A stretch of 59,628 nucleotides of DNA from an uncultured Desulfobacteraceae bacterium. Its GTDB lineage: Bacteria > Desulfobacterota > Desulfobacteria > Desulfobacterales > Desulfobacteraceae. The notes under the pieces were generated by a model. That model saw only the letters and a program-made list of their open reading frames with translations, did not search any database and was not told the origin of the DNA. A program made the position numbers and the translations under genes. The stretch covers positions 1-59,628 of the forward strand of contig CAJWHT010000009.1 in NCBI GenBank assembly GCA_913041495.1. Reading direction: 5' to 3'. Positions 41,356-50,474 of this stretch are shown one piece after another; position 1 is the stretch's first letter; every line of letters starts with the position of its first letter.

Positions 41356-43131
41356 ATGCCATTAGATCCGACCAAACATGCGGACTGGGAAATTGCACAA
41401 GATGCAGAAAAAGACATGAAGACCATTTATGAAATCGGTGAAACACTTGGATTGACCAAGGAAGAGCTTCTTCCCCAGGGTCATTACATTGGGAAAATCG
41501 ACTTCATGAGGGTGTTGGACCGTCTTAAAGACAAACCCGATGGAAAATACATCGACGTGACCGCCATCACCCCAACCCCTCTGGGGGAAGGCAAGTCCAC
41601 CTCTTCCATGGGCCTGGTTCAGGGGCTTGGTAAAATCGGTAAAAAAGTTTCCGCTGCCATCCGTCAGCCTTCAGGCGGCCCCACCATGAACATCAAGGGT
41701 TCTGCAGCCGGCGGCGGCCTGGCGCAGTGTATCCCCCTGACCCCTTTCTCTTTGGGGTTTACCGGCGACATCAACGCCATCATGAACGCCCACAACCTGG
41801 CCATGGTCGCACTGACCTCCCGTATGCAGCACGAGAGAAACTACACCGACGAACAGCTGGAACGCCTTTCCGGCATGAAGAGAATCGACATTGATCCCAC
41901 CAACGTAGAAATGGGCTGGATCATGGACTTCTGCTGCCAGGCACTGAGAAATATCATCATCGGTATCGACGGTGTAAATGGCAAGGCCGACGGTTTCATG
42001 ATGAAATCCAAGTTCGGTATCGCCGTATCTTCAGAAGTTATGGCCATCCTGTCTCTGGCCACCGACCTCAAAGACATGCGTGAAAGAATGGGCAAAATCG
42101 TTGTTGCCTACACCAAGAAGGGTAAACCCGTTACCACTGAAGATCTTCAGGTTGCCGGCGCCATGACCGCCTGGATGGTTGACGCATTGAACCCCTCTTT
42201 GATGCAGACCCTGGAAGGACAGCCCGTTATCGTTCACGCAGGTCCTTTCGCCAACATCGCCATCGGCCAGAGCTCTATCATCGCCGACAAGGTTGGCCTG
42301 AAGCTGGCTGACTACCACGTCACCGAATCCGGTTTCGGTGCTGATATCGGTTTTGAAAAATTCTGGAACCTCAAATGCCGCTACTCCGGCCTGACACCTG
42401 ACTGTGCCGTTGTCGTTGCCACCATCCGTGCCTTGAAATGCCACGGTGGCGCACCTGTGCCCGTTCCCGGCAAACCCATGCCCGAAGAATACTCTTCAGA
42501 GAATGTTGAGTGGGTTGCCAAGGGTTGCGACAACCTCATCCACCACATCAAAAATGTTCGGAAAGCCGGTATCTCTCCGGTGGTTTGTATTAACGCTTTT
42601 TACACCGACACTGATGCGGAAATTGAAAAAGTTCGTGAGCTCTGCGAGGCAGAAGGTGCCAGGGTTGCTCTTTCCCGTCACTGGGAACAAGGCGGCGACG
42701 GTGCCATCGAGTTCGCCAAAACCGTTGTGGAAGCCTGCGAGGAAAAGACAGAATTCAAGTTCCTCTATGAATTGGATATGCCTATCAAACAGAGAATCGA
42801 GCTCATTGCCAAGGAAGTCTACGGTGCCGACGGCGTTGACTACTCTGCCGCTGCTGATAAATCCATTGAGAGAATTCAGGCTGATCCTGAACTCGCCAAG
42901 CTGGGTATGTGCATGGTGAAAACTCATCTGTCCCTGTCTGACAACCCCGCCCTCAAGGGTGTGCCCACAGGCTGGCGCCTGTCCATCCGCGAGGTCCTGA
43001 CCTACGGTGGTGCCGGATTCATCGTTCCGGTTGCCGGTGCGATTTCTCTGATGCCTGGTACCGGCTCTAACCCTGCTTTTAAACGTGTTGATGTTGACGT
43101 TGAGACCGGTAAGGTCGAAGGCGTATTCTAA
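41356..43131 (+). CDS. fhs: Formate-tetrahydrofolate ligase
   Basis: 591 residues, somewhat longer than the ~557 of clostridial enzymes. [12 protein letters not shown] (72-82) is the ATP loop, followed by [20 protein letters not shown] and [15 protein letters not shown]. The enzyme makes 10-formyl-THF from formate, ATP and THF; in an acetate-oxidising organism it can run backwards and yield ATP. Codon use is strongly biased, suggesting high expression. ATG 41356 follows AAAGGAG. The gene is divergent from the acs operon and upstream of folD, so all Wood-Ljungdahl genes of the window meet at one control region. Confidence 0.97.
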   Translation: MPLDPTKHADWEIAQDAEKDMKTIYEIGETLGLTKEELLPQGHYIGKIDFMRVLDRLKDKPDGKYIDVTAITPTPLGEGKSTSSMGLVQGLGKIGKKVSAAIRQPSGGPTMNIKGSAAGGGLAQCIPLTPFSLGFTGDINAIMNAHNLAMVALTSRMQHERNYTDEQLERLSGMKRIDIDPTNVEMGWIMDFCCQALRNIIIGIDGVNGKADGFMMKSKFGIAVSSEVMAILSLATDLKDMRERMGKIVVAYTKKGKPVTTEDLQVAGAMTAWMVDALNPSLMQTLEGQPVIVHAGPFANIAIGQSSIIADKVGLKLADYHVTESGFGADIGFEKFWNLKCRYSGLTPDCAVVVATIRALKCHGGAPVPVPGKPMPEEYSSENVEWVAKGCDNLIHHIKNVRKAGISPVVCINAFYTDTDAEIEKVRELCEAEGARVALSRHWEQGGDGAIEFAKTVVEACEEKTEFKFLYELDMPIKQRIELIAKEVYGADGVDYSAAADKSIERIQADPELAKLGMCMVKTHLSLSDNPALKGVPTGWRLSIREVLTYGGAGFIVPVAGAISLMPGTGSNPAFKRVDVDVETGKVEGVF

Positions 43132-43167
43132 CTTTAATTTTAGGGAAACATATCAACAACAAACGCT

Positions 43168-43198
43168 AACCAGCAGCCCTTTCACAGGGCTGCTGGTT
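43168..43198 (+). terminator. Hairpin between fhs and folD
   Basis: A perfect 13-bp stem (AACCAGCAGCCCT/AGGGCTGCTGGTT) with loop TTCAC lies 36 bases after the fhs stop, followed by ATATAAATTTTTAT. A partial terminator or processing site would make folD levels lower than fhs. Confidence 0.6.
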
Positions 43199-43231
43199 AT
43201 ATAAATTTTTATATTCAGGAGAAAAGTTAAG

Positions 43232-44128
43232 ATGACTGCTGAAATTATTAGCGGAACACAGATCAGAAAAGAGATCCTCGCTGAGATTAAAGAGGATGTC
43301 GAGAAGATGAAAGAAAAACATGGGAAAGTTCCCGGGCTTGTTACCATCCTTGTTGGTTCCAACCCCGCTTCCCAGTCCTATGTTACCTTGAAAATTAAAA
43401 CTGCCCTCAGCCTGGGCTTCCACGAAATCCAGGATGATCAGCCCGAAGATATTTCCGAAGAAGATCTGCTGGCGCTGATCGAAAAGTACAACAACGACGA
43501 CGACATTCACGGTATCCTGGTGCAGTTGCCCCTGCCGGATCAGATTGACGACAAAAAAGTCCTCAACGCCATCAACCCGGACAAAGACGTGGATGCCTTC
43601 CATCCCGTTAACGTTGGCCGTCTGATGATCGGTGGCGACGAAGCCAAATTCCTGCCCTGTACCCCTGCGGGTATCCAGGAAATGATCGTCCGCTCCGGTA
43701 CTGAAACTTCCGGTGCTGAGGTTGTTGTGGTTGGCCGTTCCAACATCGTGGGTAAACCCATCGCAGTGATGATGGCTCAGAAGGGTATCGGTGCCAACGC
43801 CACCTCTACCATCGTTCACACCCGGACCAAAGACCTGGCCGGTCACTGCAAGCGCGCCGATATCCTCATCGTTGCCGCCGGTGTGCCCGACCTGGTAAAA
43901 CCCGAGTGGATCAAACCCGGCGCCACTGTTATCGACGTTGGTGTTAATCGCGTGGGTATGAACGAAGAAACCGGCAAAGCCATCCTCAAGGGCGACGTGG
44001 ACTTCGAAGCTGCCAAGGAAATCGCAGGTAAAATCACACCTGTTCCCGGCGGCGTAGGCCCCATGACCATCGCCATGCTGATGAAAAACACCCTGAAGTC
44101 CGCTCAGTGGGCGCTTGGTGATATCTAA
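43232..44128 (+). CDS. folD: Methylene-THF dehydrogenase/methenyl-THF cyclohydrolase FolD
   Basis: 298 residues. Catalytic Tyr50 and Lys54 in SQSYVTLKIKTA, GILVQLPLPDQID, the Rossmann-type VVVGRSNIVGKP, and the ending PVPGGVGPMTIAMLMKNT. It converts 10-formyl-derived methenyl-THF to methylene-THF with NAD(P)H, the next Wood-Ljungdahl steps after fhs. ATG 43232 is preceded by CAGGAG. It ends just before a terminator. Confidence 0.97.
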   Translation: MTAEIISGTQIRKEILAEIKEDVEKMKEKHGKVPGLVTILVGSNPASQSYVTLKIKTALSLGFHEIQDDQPEDISEEDLLALIEKYNNDDDIHGILVQLPLPDQIDDKKVLNAINPDKDVDAFHPVNVGRLMIGGDEAKFLPCTPAGIQEMIVRSGTETSGAEVVVVGRSNIVGKPIAVMMAQKGIGANATSTIVHTRTKDLAGHCKRADILIVAAGVPDLVKPEWIKPGATVIDVGVNRVGMNEETGKAILKGDVDFEAAKEIAGKITPVPGGVGPMTIAMLMKNTLKSAQWALGDI

Positions 44129-44193
44129 GCCATGCACTCGTATTATATATAAGGATAAAAAGCCTGTAAGGATTTATCTTTATAATCTGTAAA

Positions 44194-44230
44194 AAAACAG
44201 CCGGTGCAGTCCGTCAGCACCGGCTGTTTT
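44194..44230 (+). terminator. Terminator after folD
   Basis: Stem AAAACAGCCGGTGC/GCACCGGCTGTTTT with a 9-base loop and a T5 run. Confidence 0.85.
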
Positions 44231-44362
44231 TGCTGACCCTGTCTTTTTTGTTTTCCTCCCTTTACTTAATCCCCTAAAAGCCCTATTTTAATCCCCATCA
44301 TATTTTTCGTTTGCCGGGATGTATGATGTAATTTGATATCGTATTGCCATAGGAGACGTTAT

Positions 44363-44677
44363 ATGCCTGAAGGAAACGGATTTACAATGGAGAACGGTAA
44401 TAAAGAAGGGGGCGGCGCCGGGAGCCGGATGCCAAAGATTGATTTTTCAAGTTTTATCCTGTCCCTGTATTCATCGGGGCTGGTGCAGCTTGGCAAGGTT
44501 GAAGATCCGTCTACCGGAAACAAGACAATTGATTTGCCCATGGCGCAACACAGTATCGATATGATCGCTATGCTTGAAGAGAAAACCCGGGGAAATCTGA
44601 CAGAAGATGAGGCAAACCTTCTCAAGGCCTTGCTCAGTGAGCTTAGGATGGCCTATGTGGAGGCTTCTGCCGGATGA
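44363..44677 (+). CDS. DUF1844 protein
   Basis: 104 residues from ATG 44363 (GGAG upstream); the longer frame to 44333 lacks a ribosome site. The core IDFSSFILSLYSSGLVQLGKV, LPMAQHSIDMIAML and LTEDEANLLKALLSELRMAYV is typical for this widespread bacterial family of unknown function. It overlaps ispE by 4 bases (ATGA). The family often sits next to isoprenoid or tRNA genes in this lineage, as here. Confidence 0.85.
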   Translation: MPEGNGFTMENGNKEGGGAGSRMPKIDFSSFILSLYSSGLVQLGKVEDPSTGNKTIDLPMAQHSIDMIAMLEEKTRGNLTEDEANLLKALLSELRMAYVEASAG

Positions 44678-45570
44678 TACGGTTGTTATCTCCTGCGAAG
44701 ATCAATCTTTTCCTCCATGTCACAGGCCGGCGTCCCGACGGGTTTCATGAGCTTTATTCATTGATGGCCCCCATTGACCTGTGTGACCGGATTGATATCT
44801 CCTTTAGCGCAGATGGGGTGAGCGTGTTGTGCGATCATCCCCATGTGCCTGAGGATGAGTCTAACATCGCTCACAAAGCAGCCGTGTTGTTCTCTGAGGC
44901 CTGTGATCAAAAAAATGTGCCGCTTCCTTTCGGCGGAATAGCCATTGCCATTGAAAAGAACATTCCTGTCGGTGGCGGGCTTGGTGGGGGCAGCTCAAAT
45001 GCCGCCATGGTCTTGATGGCGCTCAACCAGAAGATGGGGCATCTTTTTGCCAATGATGAGTTGATGCGCCTTGGGGTGACGCTCGGGGCTGATGTGCCTT
45101 TTTTTATGGGTGGGGGCCCTGCCTTTGCAACCGGGATCGGAGAGGGGCTTTCCCCTTGCACGGATCTGCCTGATTACTGGCTTGTTCTCTGTGATCCCGG
45201 TGTCTCCGCGTCAACAGTTAAAGTTTTCGGAAAGTTAGGATTTGGATTGACATTCAAACCGGATTGTACTATAAATCCTGGTTCGAATGTGCTGCCAATA
45301 GGGCGGGCGCTCGATGGCAGGGAAAAACTGCAAAATGACCTTGAAGGTCCGGCTTGCGAACTGTATCCCGAGATCGGCGCTACCAAAGAAGAGATGGCGT
45401 TGTTGCTGCAAAGAAATGTGTATATGTCTGGAAGCGGCTCATCTCTTTTTGCTCTTTATTCGGACCATGACGGTGCGAAGGCCGGGTTTGACCGGCTGCG
45501 CAAGGCATGGAAGAACGGTAGCCGGCACGTGTATCTGTCCAGAGTGGGGCAGAACAGGCGTTGCGTTTAA
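44674..45570 (+). CDS. ispE: 4-diphosphocytidyl-2-C-methyl-D-erythritol kinase
   Basis: 298 residues, GHMP kinase. N-terminal SPAKINLFLHVTGRRPDGFHEL, ATP loop PVGGGLGGGSSNAA (residues 99-111), GADVPFFMGGGPAFATGIGE, and MSGSGSSLFAL near the end. It phosphorylates CDP-methylerythritol in the MEP isoprenoid pathway. Translationally coupled to the DUF1844 gene. The tRNA-Gln gene begins 5 bases after its stop. Confidence 0.95.
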   Translation: MIRLLSPAKINLFLHVTGRRPDGFHELYSLMAPIDLCDRIDISFSADGVSVLCDHPHVPEDESNIAHKAAVLFSEACDQKNVPLPFGGIAIAIEKNIPVGGGLGGGSSNAAMVLMALNQKMGHLFANDELMRLGVTLGADVPFFMGGGPAFATGIGEGLSPCTDLPDYWLVLCDPGVSASTVKVFGKLGFGLTFKPDCTINPGSNVLPIGRALDGREKLQNDLEGPACELYPEIGATKEEMALLLQRNVYMSGSGSSLFALYSDHDGAKAGFDRLRKAWKNGSRHVYLSRVGQNRRCV

Positions 45571-45575
45571 TGTAC

Positions 45576-45650
45576 TGGGGCGTCGTCAAGCGGTAAGACA
45601 CAGGGTTTTGATCCCTGCATTCAGAGGTTCGAATCCTCTCGCCCCAGCCA
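45576..45650 (+). tRNA. tRNA-Gln (anticodon TTG), CCA encoded
   Basis: Acceptor TGGGGCG pairs with CGCCCCA, discriminator G and encoded CCA. The anticodon stem CAGGG/CCCTG closes loop TTTTGAT with anticodon TTG at 45608-45610. The T arm AGAGG-TTCGAAT-CCTCT is perfect. 75 bases including CCA; it lies between ispE and prs. Confidence 0.97.
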
Positions 45651-45682
45651 AACTTATATATATAAGAAAAAGAGAATTACCT

Positions 45683-46624
45683 ATGAATGGCTTGTCAGTT
45701 TTTGCCGGGAATTCAAATCCGCTCCTTGCCGAGAAGATTTCGGAGTACCTTGCAAAACCTTTGGGGAGATTGAAAGTCAACCGTTTCAGTGACGGGGAAA
45801 CCCAGGTTGAGATTCACGAAAATGTACGGAAGCAGGAGATTTACGTCATTCAATCCACCTGCAGTCCGGTGAACGACAACCTGGTGGAACTTCTTTTGCT
45901 GATTGACGCCTTCAAGCGTTCCTCCGCCAGCCGGGTCACAGCGGTTATCCCCTACTTCGGATATGCCCGTCAGGACAAAAAAGTAACCCCACGGGTACCG
46001 ATTTCCGCAAAACTGATTGCCGATCTTCTGGATACCACCGGGGTGGACAGGGTGATCACCATGGATCTCCACGCCGGTCAGATCCAGGGATTCTTTAACG
46101 TGCCTGTGGACAACCTGTATGCGGCTCCGATTATTATTGACGACATCAAAAGCCGGTTCGGCTCTGACGAGCTGGTGGTTGTTTCCCCGGATGCCGGCGG
46201 TGTTGAACGTGCCCGGGCATATGCCAAACGGCTCAACGCCGGCCTGGCCATTGTCGATAAACGCCGCAGCGCTCCGAATCAGGCCAAGGCCATGGCCATT
46301 ATCGGAGAAGTTGAGGATAAAGTCGCCATTGTCATTGATGACATGGTGGATACGGCCGGCACATTGACGGAAGCCGCCGGGGTGATCCGGGAAAAAGGGG
46401 CCAAAGAGGTTCATGCCTATTGTACCCATCCGGTGCTGTCCGGTCCAGCCATTGACAGAATCAAAGACTCGTCTTTAAATTCTCTTGTTGCAACGGATAC
46501 CATCCCCCTTTCCGGGGAGGCTAAAGCCTGCGACAAGATTAAGACCCTTTCCATTGCCAAGCTTGTGGGTGAGGCAATTATGCGCAGCTACAGGGGTGAT
46601 TCTGTAAATTCTCTGTTTGTATAG
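45683..46624 (+). CDS. prs: Ribose-phosphate pyrophosphokinase
   Basis: 313 residues from ATG 45683 (MNGLSVFAGNSNPLLAEKIS); the frame is open further upstream through the tRNA gene, which is not coding. NRFSDGETQVEI, YFGYARQDKK, MDLHAGQIQGFF, the PRPP loop VVSPDAGGVERAR and the pyrophosphate loop VIDDMVDTAGT are all present. It makes PRPP from ribose 5-phosphate and ATP. Its neighbours rplY and pth follow, a common order in proteobacteria (ispE-tRNA-prs-rplY-pth). Confidence 0.96.
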   Translation: MNGLSVFAGNSNPLLAEKISEYLAKPLGRLKVNRFSDGETQVEIHENVRKQEIYVIQSTCSPVNDNLVELLLLIDAFKRSSASRVTAVIPYFGYARQDKKVTPRVPISAKLIADLLDTTGVDRVITMDLHAGQIQGFFNVPVDNLYAAPIIIDDIKSRFGSDELVVVSPDAGGVERARAYAKRLNAGLAIVDKRRSAPNQAKAMAIIGEVEDKVAIVIDDMVDTAGTLTEAAGVIREKGAKEVHAYCTHPVLSGPAIDRIKDSSLNSLVATDTIPLSGEAKACDKIKTLSIAKLVGEAIMRSYRGDSVNSLFV

Positions 46625-46682
46625 AATAGACAGTTTTTTTTAAGTTGAGCTGCCCCTAGCGGCAGATTTGGAGGGTAAAACA

Positions 46683-47321
46683 TTGGAACTCATTGAATTA
46701 AACGTAAAGAAAAGAGAAACCCAAGGAAAGGGCGCAGCCAGAAAAATCAGAGCTGCCAATGCCATTCCTGCCATCGTTTACGGTGCCAAAAACGAGCCGG
46801 TCATGCTGACGGTTGATACACCGGATTTTGATAAAATCATCCGGGAAAACGGTACCAGCGGTCTGTTTTTCGACCTGAAAATTGATGATGGTGAAGCAAG
46901 GTCCGTGATGCTCAAAGATATCCAGATGGATACCTGGGGGCTGAACTATGTCCACATCGACTTCCATGAGATCGATATGGATACCAAAGTTTCCGTTACC
47001 GTTCCCGTTGAGACCGAAGGTGTCAGTGCCGGCAGCAAAGAAGGCGGCATGCTTCAGATTATCCGTCGTGAGCTGGACATTCTCTGTAAGCCCAAGCATA
47101 CGCCTGAAAGTATTGTTCTGGATATTTCCGGGCTTAATATCGGCGATGCCATCCATGTGGAAGATATTGATCTGGGCGACGATATCGAGATTCCCCATGA
47201 GGTTAATTTCACTGTAATCACAATCGTTCCGCCGGCATCGGATTCCGAAGAAGATGTTGAAGATGACGACGATGATGATGAAGAAGAAGTAATTGAAGAG
47301 GCAGCTCCCGAAGCCGAATAA
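46683..47321 (+). CDS. rplY: Ribosomal protein L25 (CTC form)
   Basis: 212 residues from TTG 46683, chosen because GGAGGG lies 8 bases upstream; the in-frame TTG at 46668 overlaps that site. N-terminal L25 core (KRETQGKGAARKIRAANAIPAIVYGAK), then the CTC/TL5 beta domain (VETEGVSAGSKEGGMLQIIRREL), then a very acidic tail of Asp/Glu. It binds 5S rRNA. Located between prs and pth as is usual. Confidence 0.93.
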   Translation: MELIELNVKKRETQGKGAARKIRAANAIPAIVYGAKNEPVMLTVDTPDFDKIIRENGTSGLFFDLKIDDGEARSVMLKDIQMDTWGLNYVHIDFHEIDMDTKVSVTVPVETEGVSAGSKEGGMLQIIRRELDILCKPKHTPESIVLDISGLNIGDAIHVEDIDLGDDIEIPHEVNFTVITIVPPASDSEEDVEDDDDDDEEEVIEEAAPEAE

Positions 47322-47338
47322 TTTCGGCATCTCAAAAG

Positions 47339-47920
47339 ATGTCTGATTCACAGTTTACATTGGTGGCGGGTCTGGGGAATCCTGGAAAGGAATATTCCCA
47401 GACCCGTCATAATATTGGATTTCAAGTGGTTGACGCCCTGGCGTCACGGCTGGGAAAATCCTTAGACAAGCACAAATTTGACGCTGATTTCACCCGGGCC
47501 AAGGTTCGTGCCAAAGATCTGTTTCTTGTCAAACCCATGTCCTATATGAACCGCAGCGGCATTCCCATTCAGCGGCTGGCGTCTTTTTATAAAATAGATA
47601 TGGGGGATATCATCGTCGTTCATGATGATATGGACCTGTCGTTTGGTAAAATTAAAATTGTCCGGGGCAGGGGGCACGGCGGTCACAACGGTATCCGCTC
47701 TATCATAGACGCATTCGGCCGTAAAGAATGCATTCGCATTCGTGTGGGGGTGGGACACCCCGGGTCAGGCAGAGATGTTACCGGACATGTGCTGGGTAAA
47801 TTTTCGCCGGAAGAACAAGCCGGACTGGATGACCTTGTTGACATCTCGGTGGACGCCTGCATCGCCATTCTGGAAAACGGGGTGGTCAAGGCCATGAACA
47901 CGATCAATTCCCGCAAGTAA
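47339..47920 (+). CDS. pth: Peptidyl-tRNA hydrolase
   Basis: 193 residues. GLGNPGKEYSQTRHNIGF holds catalytic His24; MSYMNRSGIPI, VHDDMDLSFGKIKI and GHGGHNGIRSI complete the signature. It frees tRNA from prematurely dropped peptidyl-tRNA. The start lies 17 bases after rplY; the ribosome site is weak (AAAAGATG). Confidence 0.96.
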   Translation: MSDSQFTLVAGLGNPGKEYSQTRHNIGFQVVDALASRLGKSLDKHKFDADFTRAKVRAKDLFLVKPMSYMNRSGIPIQRLASFYKIDMGDIIVVHDDMDLSFGKIKIVRGRGHGGHNGIRSIIDAFGRKECIRIRVGVGHPGSGRDVTGHVLGKFSPEEQAGLDDLVDISVDACIAILENGVVKAMNTINSRK

Positions 47921-48142
47921 TTCTCCATTTTCAAGTTTGATTCTTCGTTTCTCCTTTTTTTTTCTAAATGTAAAAAGCGTGTTAACCGCCCGTATTTTTT
48001 TTGACCGAATAGTCAATGAATTCAGCGAGAACCTTGTTAGGCAATGCGATCCGTGAATTATTTTGTTGACAATATTGTGAAAATGTGGTTCTCTGCTTGA
48101 GAATGGGCAAGTTGTTTTTACACAAATTAAGGTGGGCTATCA

Positions 48143-48679
48143 ATGGGAGAACAATCCAGAACGACCAAGGCTAAGGCGAACGGCAATACAACTAAAAAAG
48201 AATTTGCAAAGGGCGACCTTGCTGTCTATCCGGCGCACGGTGTTGGCTACATCGAATCCATCGAGAGCAAGGAAATCAACGGCGATACCATGAACTTCTA
48301 CATGATGAAAATCGTGGAGAACGGCATGGTCATCATGATTCCGACATCCAACGTGGAATCTGTGGGGCTCAGAGAAGTGATTCCTGAAAATGAAGTCCCC
48401 GAAGTCTACAAAGTGATGCAGGAAAAGGCCCAGAATACTGACAACCAAACCTGGAACCGCCGCTACAGGGAGTATATGGACAAAATTAAGACCGGCTCCA
48501 TTTACGATGTGGCAGAGGTCTTCCGGGATCTTTTTCAGCTCAAGCTGGAAAAAGATCTTTCCTTTGGTGAACGCAAGCTGCTGGATACGGCTCAGAACCT
48601 TTTGGTTCAGGAGCTTTCCATGGCCAAGGATATTGACGAAAAGTCAATGATGCAGGAAATTGAGAATCTGTTCAACTGA
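48143..48679 (+). CDS. CarD/CdnL-type transcriptional regulator
   Basis: 178 residues. The N-terminal RNA-polymerase-interacting domain is evident (FAKGDLAVYPAHGVGYIESIESKEI, YMMKIVENGMVIMIPTSN), then the helical DNA-binding part (WNRRYREYMDKIKTGSIYDVAEVFRDL, LDTAQNLLVQELS). CdnL/CarD proteins bind the polymerase beta subunit and stabilise open complexes at rRNA and housekeeping promoters. The start has AAGGTGG upstream. A TTGACA box at 48066 marks its probable own promoter, but the -10 is poor. A good terminator follows. Confidence 0.93.
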   Translation: MGEQSRTTKAKANGNTTKKEFAKGDLAVYPAHGVGYIESIESKEINGDTMNFYMMKIVENGMVIMIPTSNVESVGLREVIPENEVPEVYKVMQEKAQNTDNQTWNRRYREYMDKIKTGSIYDVAEVFRDLFQLKLEKDLSFGERKLLDTAQNLLVQELSMAKDIDEKSMMQEIENLFN

Positions 48680-48703
48680 GTTTAACCCCCCAAGTTCATA
48701 ATT

Positions 48704-48738
48704 AACCGGCAGGCTGATCGCGGTCTGCCGGTTTTTTT
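48704..48738 (+). terminator. Terminator after the CarD-type gene
   Basis: Stem AACCGGCAG/CTGCCGGTT with a 12-base loop and T7. It ends only 6 bases before the pseudouridine synthase start. Confidence 0.85.
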
Positions 48739-48744
48739 GTTTCC

Positions 48745-49683
48745 ATGAAATTTTCCATAACCATATCCCCTGAAATTGCCGGACTCCGTTTGGATCAGAT
48801 CGTTGCCGGCCAAGTGCCTTACTGCTCGAGAAGCCGGGCGGCCTCCCTGATCTCCCAAGGAGAGATCCGTGTGGGCGGAAAGACAAAGCGCCCTTCGTAT
48901 AAGGTTCGGCCAGAAGATCTGGTTTCCGGAACCGTGCCGGCACAAAGCGGGCCGCCACGTCCCAAAGCCCGTGACATCGGGCTTTCGGTTGTCCACGAGG
49001 ATTCCCACATTCTGGTGCTGGACAAGCCCCCCGGCCTGGTGGTTCATCCGGCGCCCGGCCACACCGGTGATACCCTTGTGAACGGGTTGCTGGCCCACGA
49101 TGAGGTCTTCAGTAAACCGGGCTGGCAAGATCCCCAGCGGCCCGGAATTGTCCATCGCCTTGATATGGATACATCCGGTCTGATTGTGGTGGCAAAACGT
49201 CCCAGTGCCCTGGTTTTTCTCCAAAAAGAATTCAAACAGCGGCGGGTTTCGAAACGCTATCTGGCCCTGGCAGAGGGTGAAAAAATACCGGATCAAGGAA
49301 TCATTGATCTGGCCATTGGCCGTCATCCCACAAAACGAAAGCTGATGGCTGTTAATCCTGACACCGGCAAACCTGCCAAAACCGGTTTTCAGGTGCTTGA
49401 GCGATTTTCCCAGGGGGCCCTGGTGGAGGTGCGTCTGTACACGGGCCGTACGCATCAGATCCGCGTACATTTTTATCATCAGGGATTTCCACTGTTCGGA
49501 GACCGGGTGTATCAAATGCGCCGCCGCAGAAAGGGTGGGGCGCTTGCCCGGCGGCAGATGCTGCATTCCTGGCGGTTGAGCTTCCGGCATCCTTACTCGG
49601 GCCGACGGGTGGCATACGAAGCGCCGATGCCGGATGATTTTACACAGCTCCTTGGTTCCTTGGGCGGATCAGATACGAACTGA
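48745..49683 (+). CDS. rluD: RluD-family rRNA pseudouridine synthase
   Basis: 312 residues. N-terminal S4 domain (GLRLDQIVAGQVPYCSRSRA, LISQGEIRVGG), then the RluA/RluD catalytic domain with Asp140 in PGIVHRLDMDTSGL, and TGRTHQIRVHF. It isomerises uridines in 23S rRNA; the RluD assignment within the RluA/C/D family is by similarity of the S4-containing form. The ATG follows directly on a terminator T-run with no Shine-Dalgarno sequence, so translation initiation is unusual or the start is further in. Confidence 0.9.
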   Translation: MKFSITISPEIAGLRLDQIVAGQVPYCSRSRAASLISQGEIRVGGKTKRPSYKVRPEDLVSGTVPAQSGPPRPKARDIGLSVVHEDSHILVLDKPPGLVVHPAPGHTGDTLVNGLLAHDEVFSKPGWQDPQRPGIVHRLDMDTSGLIVVAKRPSALVFLQKEFKQRRVSKRYLALAEGEKIPDQGIIDLAIGRHPTKRKLMAVNPDTGKPAKTGFQVLERFSQGALVEVRLYTGRTHQIRVHFYHQGFPLFGDRVYQMRRRRKGGALARRQMLHSWRLSFRHPYSGRRVAYEAPMPDDFTQLLGSLGGSDTN

Positions 49684-49687
49684 AACA

Positions 49688-49723
49688 GCCACCGGCCGGT
49701 GTTGCACTGGGCCAGCCGGTGGC
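49688..49723. terminator. Terminator-like hairpin between convergent genes
   Basis: Stem GCCACCGGC/GCCGGTGGC with an 18-base loop that can itself pair; no T-run on either strand. Confidence 0.45.
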
Positions 49724-49733
49724 GTTGGTGGGT

Positions 49734-50474
49734 TTATTCTATGCCGTAGCTTTTAAAAATCGCATCCAGAGTACCGTTGGATTTGATGGTTTCAAGCCCC
49801 TTGTTAAATGCATTGATGATTTCTTCGTGTCTTGGATTTTTCAGGCCGCAAGTTACGTAAAGATCGTTACTGGACATGTAGTTCTTTGTAAATTCGATTT
49901 CATCCAATAAGGCGGGGTCATTTTTTGATATTTTGTTTTTAGCCACAATCTCGTCGCCGAGGCTCAGGTCAATTCTCCCGGCAACCAGTTTTTTGATATT
50001 GGTCATGAAATCACTAACCGCTTCCCGCTTAAAATCTTTGGAATTCATGAACTCATCTCCGTAGCCGTAGCTGAGTATGATGCCGATTTTTTTGCCTGCC
50101 AGGCTTGCCATGCCGTTATATTCAAAGTCATCTCCCTTTTTCTTGATGAATTTGACTTCATTTGAAGCGTAGGGTTCACTGTACTTCAGATAACCTGTGC
50201 GTTTGTCCGTATGCCAAGTGTTGGGGAGAATATCAATTTTGCCTGTTTTAACAGCATTCTCCGCACGGGCCCAGGGCATAATTTTATGGGTATATGTGTA
50301 TCCCTGGGATGCGAAGGCCGCTGTAGCGACCTCAATGGAGATACCTTGTTTGGGGTGATCCGGGTCAATAAACGGGGGCCAGGGGTCGGCGGCACCGGTT
50401 ATTGTTTTGTTTTCCGCCTGACAGATACTTAGGCTCAATAGAACGCAAATTAGTGCAATTAAAATTTTTTTCAT
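49734..50474 (-). CDS. Periplasmic amino-acid-type binding protein
   Basis: 246 residues from ATG 50474 (GAAGGAG upstream); the longer frame to 50600 is rejected because the signal peptide begins here (MKKILIALICVLLSLSICQA). The body is a family-3 solute-binding protein (PWPPFIDPDHPKQGISIEV, KTGKIDILPN, LKYSEPYASNEVKFIKK, KKIGIILSYGYGDEF). No permease or ATPase is next to it, so it may be an orphan receptor. A gene-free stretch of 420 bases lies upstream, before the chemoreceptor gene on the same strand. Confidence 0.85.
   Translation of the reverse strand: MKKILIALICVLLSLSICQAENKTITGAADPWPPFIDPDHPKQGISIEVATAAFASQGYTYTHKIMPWARAENAVKTGKIDILPNTWHTDKRTGYLKYSEPYASNEVKFIKKKGDDFEYNGMASLAGKKIGIILSYGYGDEFMNSKDFKREAVSDFMTNIKKLVAGRIDLSLGDEIVAKNKISKNDPALLDEIEFTKNYMSSNDLYVTCGLKNPRHEEIINAFNKGLETIKSNGTLDAIFKSYGIE

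Noticed and set aside
45314-45682. N-terminal extension of prs through ispE and the tRNA
   Set aside because: The frame is open by chance; the tRNA-Gln gene lies inside it and the family start is ATG 45683.
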